Below, piece after piece: positions 46,549 through 56,674 of a stretch of 64,000 nt of DNA. Every line of letters starts with the position of its first letter. The stretch's first letter is position 1. The stretch covers positions 1,550,001 through 1,614,000 of the forward strand of contig NZ_CP118100.1 in the NCBI RefSeq assembly GCF_028747645.1. The letters are read 5' to 3'. Made by a program: the position numbers and the translations under genes. The DNA comes from Microbacterium esteraromaticum. Lineage in GTDB: Bacteria > Actinomycetota > Actinomycetes > Actinomycetales > Microbacteriaceae. The notes under the pieces are model-generated. The model saw only the letters and a program-made list of their open reading frames with translations. It was not told where the DNA came from and did not search any database.

Positions 46549-46932
46549 TCATGCGCCGATGCGCTCGTGCGACGGGTCGTCACCGTCGCCACGACGTGCC
46601 CGCACGTAGGCGAGCCGGTCTGCGAGGAGCTCTTCGAGCTCGTCGCGGGTGCGACGCTCGAGAAGCATGTCCCAGTGCGTGCGGGCCGCCTTCTCATCGG
46701 CCTCTTCGAGCTTGACCGATGCGCCGTCGACCTGCAGCACCGCTTCCGCGCCGCACGCGCGGCACTCCCAGGTCTGCGGAGACTCCGCATCCGCGGCGAA
46801 CATCAGCGTGGTCTCCTGACCGCACGACTCGCACTTGTACGTCGTGGCGCGACGTTCCATGAAAACGACGCCCTCTTCGCTCTGAAGGCTCTGCGCACCC
46901 AATCGGATGCCGCGAAGGCTGCGATCTGCCAT
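46549..46932 (-). CDS. rbpA: RNA polymerase-binding protein RbpA
   Basis: This 127-residue actinobacterial transcription activator has the family start MADRSLRGIRLGAQSLQ, a zinc ribbon with CESCG and CRACG, and the C-terminal sigma-interaction domain (THWDMLLERRTRDELEELLA). It stabilises sigma-A at promoters. It is convergent with lnt, with a gap of 15 bp. Confidence 0.95.
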   Translation of the reverse strand: MADRSLRGIRLGAQSLQSEEGVVFMERRATTYKCESCGQETTLMFAADAESPQTWECRACGAEAVLQVDGASVKLEEADEKAARTHWDMLLERRTRDELEELLADRLAYVRARRGDGDDPSHERIGA

Positions 46933-47052
46933 TGTGTGGTCCTCTCGTCGCTGTTAGGTATAGCGCGCGCGCCTGTGCGCTTCATCCATGGTCGCGAGTT
47001 CTGCGCAGAAGACTCAGGATATTCTCAGGTTAAGGACGACGTTTTGGGTGTA

Positions 47053-47829
47053 TCAGGGTCGACCGAGCGTATCCAGCGCGAGATCCGCACGATCGGTCAC
47101 GATTCCATCGACGCCCGCATCGACGAGGCGTTGCATCTCGGCGGGATCGTTGACGGTCCACACATGCACTTCGACCCCCAGCGCGTGCGCCGCCCGCACG
47201 AGCGAGGGCGTCAGGATGCGCACGCCGGCATGACGTTCGGGGATCTGCACGGCGTCGACGCCGAGCAGTGCGCGAGCGGGGGAGAGGCGGGCTCCGGAGA
47301 GTGCGCGCAACGCCGCGATGACGCGCTTACCGCCGGAGGTCGCCGGTGGCATCTCGGCGCCCGCGCGTCGAACGGAGTCCAGCGCCGCCGCGCGGTTGCG
47401 GTCTGAGAAGCTCGTCAACAGGACGCGGTGCGCGTGCGGAGCGATCTGCGCGCCGATCGGTTCGGCTACGGCGGCAACCTTCACATCGATGTTGAAGCGC
47501 GAGCGCGGAAAGGCCTCGAGAGCTTCGGTGACCGTCAGCAGCCCGCCGTGGTCGGCGAAGAGCTCGACGAGCTCGGCGGTGCGCACCGAAGCAATCGGCC
47601 GAGGGTCCCCGGCAATGCGCTGCAGCGTGCTGTCGTGGAACAGTACGACGTCGCCGTCAGCGGTGACTTGGCAGTCGGTCTCGATGTAGCGCGCTCCGGC
47701 AGCATCCGCCGCCGCGAATGCTGCCGCTGTGTTCTCCCAGATCGCGGGATCCTGCCCGGGGGCGGACGCCAGACCGCGGTGCGCGAAGACCCTCGGACCG
47801 TCGATTCCCCGGAAGTACGGGTGCGTCAC
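47053..47829 (-). CDS. Glycerophosphodiester phosphodiesterase
   Basis: This GDPD-type TIM barrel (258 residues) shows VFAHRGL (catalytic His), ENTAAAFAAADAAG with the metal Glu, ETDCQVTADGDVVLFHD (Glu/Asp and second His), and a C-terminal WTVNDP. It breaks glycerophosphodiesters to glycerol-3-phosphate and an alcohol. No signal peptide, so cytoplasmic. It overlaps the SPFH gene start by 4 bp. Confidence 0.92.
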   Translation of the reverse strand: MTHPYFRGIDGPRVFAHRGLASAPGQDPAIWENTAAAFAAADAAGARYIETDCQVTADGDVVLFHDSTLQRIAGDPRPIASVRTAELVELFADHGGLLTVTEALEAFPRSRFNIDVKVAAVAEPIGAQIAPHAHRVLLTSFSDRNRAAALDSVRRAGAEMPPATSGGKRVIAALRALSGARLSPARALLGVDAVQIPERHAGVRILTPSLVRAAHALGVEVHVWTVNDPAEMQRLVDAGVDGIVTDRADLALDTLGRP

Positions 47830-48743
47830 GCGTCACGCTGTGAGTCGGAGCCTGGGCGGGGCGTGAACGCGCTACCGATGCCCTTGAGCGCCTCGGTGAG
47901 CTCGCTCGGGATGATCCAGAGCTTGCTGGACTCGCTCTCGCTGATCTTCGGAAGCATCTGCAGGTACTGGTACGCGAGCAGCTTGTCGTCGGGACGGCCC
48001 TGGTGAATCGCTGTGAAGACGTTCTGGATCGCTTCGGCCTCACCTTGCGCTCGGAGCACAGCAGCCTGCTTGTCGCCCTCGGCCTTTAGGATCGCGGCCT
48101 GACGCTGACCCTCGGCTTCGAGGATCTGCGACTGCTTCGACCCCTCGGCCGTCAGGATCGCAGCGCGACGGTCACGCTCGGCACGCATCTGCTTCTCCAT
48201 CGAGTCCTGGATCGAGACGGGCGGGTCGATCGCCTTCAGCTCGACCCGCGAGACGCGGATGCCCCACTTGCCGGTCGCCTCGTCGAGCACGACCCGCAAT
48301 TGGCCGTTGATCTCGTCACGGCTGGTGAGCGCCTCTTCGAGGTTGAGTCCGCCGACGACGTTGCGCAACGTCGTGGTCGTGAGCTGCTCGACGGCGCCGA
48401 GGTAGTTCGCGATCTCGTAGGTAGCGGCGCGGGCGTCGGTCACCTGAAAGTAGACCACCGTGTCGATCGAGACGACGAGGTTGTCTTCGGTGATCACCGG
48501 CTGCGGGGGAAATGACACCACCTGTTCGCGCATGTCGATCAACGGGCGCAGCCGGTCGATGAACGGAACCAGAAGGTTGAGGCCCGGCGTGAGTGTCTTG
48601 TGATAGCGACCGAGCCGCTCGACGACGCCGGCTGTCGCCTGGGGGATGATCCGGATCGCCCGCGCCAGGGTGACGAGGACGAAGATGATGACGGCGATCG
48701 CCAGCACCCAGGCGATCGCGGCGGGGATGATCGAGCTGTCCAT
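47826..48743 (-). CDS. SPFH/Band-7 membrane protein (stomatin-like)
   Basis: The 305-residue protein has an N-terminal membrane helix (IAWVLAIAVIIFVLVTLA) and a Band-7 domain with RLGRYHKTLTPGLNLLVPF. A long C-terminal coiled coil has repeats of EGxKQAA type (AEGSKQSQILEAEGQRQAAI). It pairs with the NfeD gene just upstream, a widespread partnership thought to organise membrane microdomains. Confidence 0.92.
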   Translation of the reverse strand: MDSSIIPAAIAWVLAIAVIIFVLVTLARAIRIIPQATAGVVERLGRYHKTLTPGLNLLVPFIDRLRPLIDMREQVVSFPPQPVITEDNLVVSIDTVVYFQVTDARAATYEIANYLGAVEQLTTTTLRNVVGGLNLEEALTSRDEINGQLRVVLDEATGKWGIRVSRVELKAIDPPVSIQDSMEKQMRAERDRRAAILTAEGSKQSQILEAEGQRQAAILKAEGDKQAAVLRAQGEAEAIQNVFTAIHQGRPDDKLLAYQYLQMLPKISESESSKLWIIPSELTEALKGIGSAFTPRPGSDSQRDA

Positions 48744-49225
48744 CAGAAGTCCTCTTCCGTGACGGGGTGGACGATCGCGGTCGCGCCGTCGATCTCGGTG
48801 ACAGCGATGCGGCTGCCTTGACTGATCGGAGTACCGTCGAAGCTCCGGGCGGTCCAGGTGTCACCGTTGCCGAGCTTGACCTGTCCCGACCCTTGGGTGA
48901 TGTCGGTGAGTGCGACGCCACGCTGGTCGAGCAACGCGTCGAGGTTCGTCGGTGTCGGATCCTCATCCCGGCTGAGACGATGCAGCAACGGTGGCCGCAA
49001 GAAGAACACGAAGGCTGCGGCCGCGGCGCCGGCAATGATGACCTGCGCCCAGATCGGCACCCCGACCAAGTCGGTGACCAGGCCCACGGCGCCGCCGAAC
49101 GATAGCATCAGGAAGGTGAGATCGAGCGTGAGCATTTCGATCACCAGGAAGAGGGCGATCAGCACGATCCAGCCGATCCACGCCCACTCGTCGATGACCG
49201 TGATGAATGTCGTGAAGCCGTCCAT
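48743..49225 (-). CDS. NfeD-like membrane protein
   Basis: This 160-residue protein has two to three N-terminal helices and a C-terminal OB-fold NfeD domain with GVALTDITQGSGQVKLGN and GSRIAVTEIDG. The ATG at 49225 is the start; the longer upstream reading overlaps the SDR gene and is rejected. Stop and next start share one base (TGATG), so it is coupled to the SPFH gene. Confidence 0.9.
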   Translation of the reverse strand: MDGFTTFITVIDEWAWIGWIVLIALFLVIEMLTLDLTFLMLSFGGAVGLVTDLVGVPIWAQVIIAGAAAAAFVFFLRPPLLHRLSRDEDPTPTNLDALLDQRGVALTDITQGSGQVKLGNGDTWTARSFDGTPISQGSRIAVTEIDGATAIVHPVTEEDF

Positions 49226-49336
49226 GGGCCCTCCTGCGCTCAACTTACCACGCGTAGGGAACGCTCGGCCCGGCCCGCGACGCTGTAGGCTGGGACGTCG
49301 CTGAACGTGCGAATTCCGCGCCCCCGAGGAGTAGTT

Positions 49337-50101
49337 ATGTCCCAGGTTCTTCCCGCCGGATCTCTCGACGGCAAGGTGGCGTTGGTCACCGGTTCGTCGC
49401 GAGGTATCGGCGCCGACACGATCCGCTACTTCGCCGAGGCCGGCGCAGATGTCGTGATCAACTTCCGTAACAAGGCGCCGCGCGCTGAGAAGCTCGCGAA
49501 CGAGCTGCGTGCGCTGGGACGCCGGGCTCTGGTCGTGGGCGCCGATCTGACCGACCCCGCGTCGGTCTCTGCGATGTTCGACCAGGTGCGCGATGAGTTC
49601 GGGCGTCTTGACATCCTGGTGCTCAACGCATCGGGCGGCATGGAATCCGGCATGGCCGAGGACTACGCGCTCAAGCTCAACCGCGACGCGCAGGTGGGTG
49701 TGCTGAAGGCAGCCGAGCCGCTGCTGGGTGACGGCGCCCGCGTGGTGTTCGTCACCAGCCACCAGGCGCACTTCATCCGTACGACCCCGACGATGCCCGA
49801 GTATGAGCCGGTCGCCAAGTCGAAGCGCGCCGGTGAAGACGCCCTTCGTGAGCTGATCCCGGGGTTGGCTGAGAAGGGCATCGGGTTCACGGTGGTCTCC
49901 GGCGACATGATCGAGGGAACCATCACGGCCACGCTGCTCGAGCGCGCGAACCCGGGTGCCATCGCCGGGCGACGCGAGTCTGCCGGCAAGCTCTACAACG
50001 TGTCCGAGTTTGCTGCGGAGGTCGCGCAGGCGGCCATCGACGCGGTTCCGGCAGACAACACACGACTCATCGGTGACACTTCGGACTTCATCGCCGAGTG
50101 A
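49337..50101 (+). CDS. SDR-family oxidoreductase
   Basis: This short-chain dehydrogenase (254 residues) has the TGSSRGIG cofactor motif and LNASGG. The usual Tyr-x-x-x-Lys appears as YEPVAKSKRA, which is altered, so catalysis may differ from classical SDRs. The ATG at 49337 has GAGGAG upstream. A strong terminator follows at 50137. Confidence 0.85.
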   Translation: MSQVLPAGSLDGKVALVTGSSRGIGADTIRYFAEAGADVVINFRNKAPRAEKLANELRALGRRALVVGADLTDPASVSAMFDQVRDEFGRLDILVLNASGGMESGMAEDYALKLNRDAQVGVLKAAEPLLGDGARVVFVTSHQAHFIRTTPTMPEYEPVAKSKRAGEDALRELIPGLAEKGIGFTVVSGDMIEGTITATLLERANPGAIAGRRESAGKLYNVSEFAAEVAQAAIDAVPADNTRLIGDTSDFIAE

Positions 50102-50136
50102 CCCTATAGCGGTGGTCGGCCTCGACCGTCGCACAA

Positions 50137-50178
50137 ACGAGAGAAGGCGACCCGATTGCTCGGGTCGCCTTCTCTCGT
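50137..50178. terminator. Strong intrinsic terminator between SDR and DUF308 genes
   Basis: Perfect 19-bp arms (ACGAGAGAAGGCGACCCGA at 50137-50155 and its complement at 50160-50178) enclose a 4-nt loop between convergent genes. It may work in both directions. Confidence 0.85.
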
Positions 50179-50191
50179 TGTGCGGGGACGG

Positions 50192-50764
50192 TCAGACGGC
50201 CAGGGCCTCGACGTCCTTCTTCATCGTGATCGCGCGGATGATCTGGATGAGTCCCAGCGCCACGAGCGAGGCGCCGAGCACGATCCACAGCAGGGCGGCC
50301 GCGTACAGCGGCGACAGGATGACGACGATACCGGCGATGATGCTGAGCAGCGAGTACAGCAGCGTCCAGACCTTGGTGGTCTTCTGCCCCATGATGCTCA
50401 AGGCGACGACGCCGTCGACGATCCAGCTGATGCCGATGAAGATGGCGACGACGATCGCCAGGGTGACCTTCGCCGCGCCGAGGTTGGCGAAGGCGATGAT
50501 TCCTGCCGCGAGATACAGCAGACCCAGCAGGATGTGCCCGACACGGGCCCAGCCGCCACCCTTGCCTGAGAAGATGCCGAGCCCGATGTAGACGAGGCCC
50601 CCGACGATGAGGTAGGACGCGAAGATACCGGTGACGATCACCGCGGTCTTGCTCGGCCAGGCGAGCAGAACGATGCCGGCGATCAGTGCGATCGCACCGG
50701 ACACGGCGAGGAACGTGCGAACGGACTTCATGAAGCTCTTCGCTTCAGTGAGTGCATCGGTCAT
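50192..50764 (-). CDS. HdeD-like DUF308 membrane protein
   Basis: The 190-residue protein has six hydrophobic helices in three paired repeats, with GIVLLAWPSKTAVIVTGIFA and LGLLYLAAGIIAF. It belongs to the HdeD/DUF308 family, linked to acid tolerance in Escherichia coli. Role here unknown. The ATG is at 50764. Confidence 0.85.
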   Translation of the reverse strand: MTDALTEAKSFMKSVRTFLAVSGAIALIAGIVLLAWPSKTAVIVTGIFASYLIVGGLVYIGLGIFSGKGGGWARVGHILLGLLYLAAGIIAFANLGAAKVTLAIVVAIFIGISWIVDGVVALSIMGQKTTKVWTLLYSLLSIIAGIVVILSPLYAAALLWIVLGASLVALGLIQIIRAITMKKDVEALAV

Positions 50765-50927
50765 GGGGAACCTTTCCTTGAGTCTCCTATGAAGGTGATG
50801 TTCCTCAGCGTAGCGGGGTGCCGGCGCCGGCACACGACTTTCTCGCCCATGGAGGGTGGCGTGTGTCGGACGTGAATGCAAGGATCAGACGGTCCGGCGT
50901 AGAAGAACCCGGCGGAAGGAGCCACCC

Positions 50928-53282
<2,355 letters not shown>

Positions 53283-53286
53283 CTCG

Positions 53287-54093
53287 ATGCCGATGCAGGA
53301 GGACATTGATGCCCGCATCCAGTCCTACTACACGAGTGTGTTCGATGAGCATGCGCGTCTGACGACGCGTTCGGCGCAGGGTCCGCTGGAGTACGTGCGG
53401 ACACAAGAGCTCATTCGGGAGCATGTCTCGGCGGGCAAGATGATCGACATCGGTGGCGGCGCGGGAGTCCACGCACGCGCGCTGGCGGATGCCGGCTACG
53501 TCGTCGAAGTTCTCGATCCGGTTTCGCGCCACGTCGAGCAAGCCCGCGCGCTTGGCCTCAACGCGCGGGTGGGAGACGCCAGAGAGCTCCCGTTCTGCGC
53601 TGGGTCCTTCGATGCGGCCCTGCTGCTCGGCCCTCTGTATCACCTGGTCGCCTATGCAGATCGAATCCTTGCGTTGCGTGAAGCAGCGCGCGTTGTCGCT
53701 CCTGGCGGATTCGTCTTCGCCGCTGGCTTGTCGCGATACATCGCGTTTGGTCAGGCCACACTGGGCCGCGACGCCCCTGAGCCGTATCCGGGGGAGTGGG
53801 TCTCCCTCGCGGCCCAGGGAAAACCCGCTGATGGTATGCGTTTCCCCGCCGGGCACTTCCATACCGCCGAGGAGCTGGCATCCGAAGCGACTGCCGCCGG
53901 ACTCGACGTCATCGAGGTCGTCGGCGTCGAGGGTCCTGCAGGTATCCTGCTCGAATCGATGGTGGATGCGGGGGAGGAGCTCTCTCGGGCAGCGCTGGCG
54001 ATCGCGCGTGCCGCAGCGGACCGCCCGGGCGTTCGCGATATGAGCGCGCACCTCATCGCTGTCGCTCGGGTCCCTGGTGGATCAGGTGGCTGA
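53287..54093 (+). CDS. Class I SAM-dependent methyltransferase
   Basis: This 268-residue protein has motif I IDIGGGAGVHARALA, a DP in VLDPVSRHVE, and motif IV LLLGPLYHLV. Substrate unknown. It starts 4 nt after the UvrA-like gene and is likely co-transcribed. A role in drug inactivation with that protein is possible but not supported by a specific motif. Confidence 0.85.
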   Translation: MPMQEDIDARIQSYYTSVFDEHARLTTRSAQGPLEYVRTQELIREHVSAGKMIDIGGGAGVHARALADAGYVVEVLDPVSRHVEQARALGLNARVGDARELPFCAGSFDAALLLGPLYHLVAYADRILALREAARVVAPGGFVFAAGLSRYIAFGQATLGRDAPEPYPGEWVSLAAQGKPADGMRFPAGHFHTAEELASEATAAGLDVIEVVGVEGPAGILLESMVDAGEELSRAALAIARAAADRPGVRDMSAHLIAVARVPGGSGG

Positions 54094-54101
54094 GGGGCCG
54101 C

Positions 54102-54611
54102 TCAGCACTGCTCTTCGGACTGCTCGGTCATGATCCAGTGCTCCACGCCGGGTTCGAGCACGACAGTGCCGCAACTGCCGCCGGCGTACGTCACGAAGAG
54201 TTCCGCGCGCTGCGCTTCTTCAGAGATGGTCTCGATGTCGACCTCCGCGACGTCGCCCGTGGCCGCGTAGGCCTGAGCGGTGACATTCGTCATCTCCGCG
54301 CAGTCGGAGACCGGGAATCCACCGGCCTTCATCTCGGCCAGCATCCGCTCGACCAAAGCGTCACTGAGATAGGCGCACGCGACATCAGCATTCGGTTCGC
54401 GACTCGCCGCGAGCCAGTCGAGAAAACTCTGCTGCGGGGTGGCGGAGGATGTTGTCGGTGACGGCGTGGGCGACGTCGCCGTCGGCTTCGTGGTTGCGCT
54501 GTCGTCTGCAGCAGGCGGGGTCGCCGACGCTGAGCAGCCGGTGAGCGCCAACAGCAGGACTGCCGCTCCGGCTGTGAGTGAACCGGTGAGGCGACGGCGC
54601 GTTGTGGTCAT
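54102..54611 (-). CDS. Hypothetical lipoprotein (169 aa)
   Basis: The ATG at 54611 leaves a short basic n-region and a lipobox (LLLALTGCSA, Cys at about residue 26). A Thr/Pro/Ser-rich linker of ~40 residues precedes a folded ~95-residue domain with four Cys. It is secreted and lipid-anchored. No family is recognised. A longer start at 54647 is possible but lacks a signal-like n-region. Confidence 0.75.
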   Translation of the reverse strand: MTTTRRRLTGSLTAGAAVLLLALTGCSASATPPAADDSATTKPTATSPTPSPTTSSATPQQSFLDWLAASREPNADVACAYLSDALVERMLAEMKAGGFPVSDCAEMTNVTAQAYAATGDVAEVDIETISEEAQRAELFVTYAGGSCGTVVLEPGVEHWIMTEQSEEQC

Positions 54612-54637
54612 CCGATCAGTATCACCAGTTCTCATGA

Positions 54638-54853
54638 GCGCGTCCACTCACCTACGAGGGCACGCTCGGCCACGAGGTCGTCGCCGTGTTCGCCGGGAGG
54701 CTCGATCCGGAACCGCCGAAGGACGGCGGCACGCTCACAGAATCCGATGGCACTGTCGTTCCCGTTCTGTGGCGGTCGCTCAGCGATGATGACGTGGAGA
54801 TCCCGTTGTATCCGGCTGCTGCTCGCGACCTGGTGACCACGGCGATGTCCTAG
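54638..54853 (+). pseudogene. C-terminal fragment of a NUDIX hydrolase
   Basis: A 71-codon open frame (TYEGTLGHEVVAVFAG, then PVLWRSLSDDDVEIPLYP) resembles the C-terminal part of a NUDIX hydrolase. The Nudix box and the N-terminal half are absent and a stop (54635-54637) lies directly upstream. There is no start codon in a good place. It looks like a gene remnant left at the edge of an accessory region. Confidence 0.55.
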
Positions 54854-54920
54854 ACGGCAACGACTCCGGTGAACATCCACGTGCTAAAGCCGATAATGCA
54901 CATTATGTCAGATCGTAAAT

Positions 54921-54949
54921 CCCCTATCTGCGAGAAATGCAGATAGGGG
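54921..54949. repeat. Perfect inverted repeat upstream of the recombinase element
   Basis: The arms CCCCTATCTGC and GCAGATAGGGG (11 bp) flank a 7-nt loop. It lies in an AT-richer gap (54854-55160) with further small inverted repeats (TAATG-CA-CATTA near 54892; CTGCA-TTATT-TGCAG near 55128). It may be a recombinase-binding site, an element end or a terminator. No gene is seen in this gap. Confidence 0.55.
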
Positions 54950-55160
54950 AAGCTTGGCTCATCATTCGTGGACGTGGTGAAAATCAGGGTTGACCTGGCA
55001 TAACCCCGGAAACTGATGGACACGTGAGGTCGCGTGGCTGTCCGCGCTGCCCACCCGGGGCGTGAACTCGGATACTCCGTTTCACCGGCCATTCTTCTCC
55101 CGACTCTTGCAGCATTCGCAGGAATCCTGCATTATTTGCAGACCAAGGGAGGTGGTTTCC

Positions 55161-56333
55161 GTGGCCAGATCAGGCGGAGTCGTCTCCTTCTTTCCAGCCC
55201 CGGACGGCGCGCCAGATCCCGATGATTTCTTGGCGCGAGTGCTTGATGGATGGGGCTCGGCGATGACGGCGCGGGGATTGGGCGGCGGGCATATCAAGAC
55301 CAGCCGGTCGGTCGTCTTGCAGCTGTGCGATTCCTGCGGGAAGTTCCCCTGGGAGTGGTCGCCTGGCGACGTCGACGAATGGCTGAACCACCTTCGCGGA
55401 GTTCGCGGACTCGCGCATTCGACGGTACGCCGTTATCAAGGCGCGATCGAGGGATTCTGCGACTACGCGACGAGCCCAGCGTACGACTGGAGCGAGCACT
55501 CGGCGCGGCTGTTCGGGCAGGTTTTCGGTCAGGTGGTCACGGAGTTCAACCGCGTCAGGCACGTTCAAGGGAACGAAACGCGGCCCGAGAAGCGCCCATT
55601 CACGCTCCGAGAGTTGCAGCAGCTCTTCGACCTCGCCGACCTCGAGTTCGAACGAGTGCTGGAGTCGGGCCGGAAGGGCGCACTCAGCGTCCTACGTGAC
55701 GCGGCGGCCTTCAAGATCGCCTACGCATGGGGGCTTCGCGTCAACGAGGTGCGGCATCTCCAGGTGGTGGACTTCTCCCCCAACGCTCGAGCACCCTACT
55801 TCGGCGACTACGGCAATCTGCACGTTCGATTTGGCAAATCGAAGGCCGGCCGCGCCTTCAAGCCGCGGAATGTACTGACCGTGTTCGAGTGGTCGGCCGA
55901 GGTCGTCGATGACTGGATTCACCTCGGCCTGCCGCGCTACGGCGAGCCACTCACCGACCTGTTCCCAACCGGAACCGGCGGCATCGTGGCGGGCAAGAAG
56001 CTCTGGGCGCGGTTGGACGTATATCTCGACGAGCTCGGCTTCCCACCCGGGCTCGACTTCCACTCGCTTCGGCGCGCGTATGCCACCAACCTGCTGACCG
56101 TGTACGGGTTCGATCTCAAGTTCGTGCAGTTTCAGCTCGGTCACGAGCACGCGGCAACAACGTCGATCTACACACTGCCGGCCGCGGATTTCCAGGTCAG
56201 CGAGCTCGCCCGCGTGCATGCGGCAACGCTGAAGCAGAGCGGGGCAACGAAGGCTCGCCTGAATCGCCGACTGAGACTCCCTCCCCTGCCGCCGCCCCGC
56301 CCGAAGCCGAAACCGAACCGAGGTAGATCATGA
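55161..56333 (+). CDS. Tyrosine recombinase of a three-gene mobile element
   Basis: The 390-residue recombinase has all catalytic residues: Arg in YAWGLRVNEV, Lys in FGKSKAGRAF, HSLRR (H-x-x-R), late His in LGHEHAAT and Tyr in SIYTLPA. The N-terminal half is a phage-integrase-type SAM-like domain. The GTG at 55161 has GGGAGG 8 nt upstream and is preferred to a start at 55062. The tail is Pro/Arg/Lys-rich. Its stop overlaps the next gene (ATGA). Confidence 0.88.
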   Translation: MARSGGVVSFFPAPDGAPDPDDFLARVLDGWGSAMTARGLGGGHIKTSRSVVLQLCDSCGKFPWEWSPGDVDEWLNHLRGVRGLAHSTVRRYQGAIEGFCDYATSPAYDWSEHSARLFGQVFGQVVTEFNRVRHVQGNETRPEKRPFTLRELQQLFDLADLEFERVLESGRKGALSVLRDAAAFKIAYAWGLRVNEVRHLQVVDFSPNARAPYFGDYGNLHVRFGKSKAGRAFKPRNVLTVFEWSAEVVDDWIHLGLPRYGEPLTDLFPTGTGGIVAGKKLWARLDVYLDELGFPPGLDFHSLRRAYATNLLTVYGFDLKFVQFQLGHEHAATTSIYTLPAADFQVSELARVHAATLKQSGATKARLNRRLRLPPLPPPRPKPKPNRGRS

Positions 56334-56674
56334 GACGCGAGATCGAGTACCAGTGGCGAGTGCGTGAACTCATGGCCCGCCAGCGCATGAAGAGCAGCAC
56401 CGACCTCGTCGAGCCACTCCGCGAACGCGGCATCACGCTGTCTGCGTCCCAGATCTATCGGCTGGTGGCCCAAGACCCGGAGCGCATCGCCTTCAAAGTC
56501 CTCGTGGCGCTGTGCGACATCCTCCATTGCGAAGTCAGCGACTTGGTCACGTTCACCGCGACCGACGCGCGCACCGCACGTCGCAGAACCGCAGCAAGCG
56601 GCGGCTCCGACATCCCTGACCTTCGCAACTACCGCCCGGTCCGCGCCCGCGTGATCGACGAAGACGATGGCTAG
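56330..56674 (+). CDS. Small helix-turn-helix (XRE/Cro-type) protein of the element
   Basis: This 114-residue protein resembles Cro/CI-type HTH proteins: STDLVEPLRERGITLSASQI with VLVALCDILHCEVSDLV. It lies between the two recombinase-like genes and overlaps both (4 and 8 bp). It could regulate the element or help form the recombination complex. Confidence 0.75.
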   Translation: MRREIEYQWRVRELMARQRMKSSTDLVEPLRERGITLSASQIYRLVAQDPERIAFKVLVALCDILHCEVSDLVTFTATDARTARRRTAASGGSDIPDLRNYRPVRARVIDEDDG

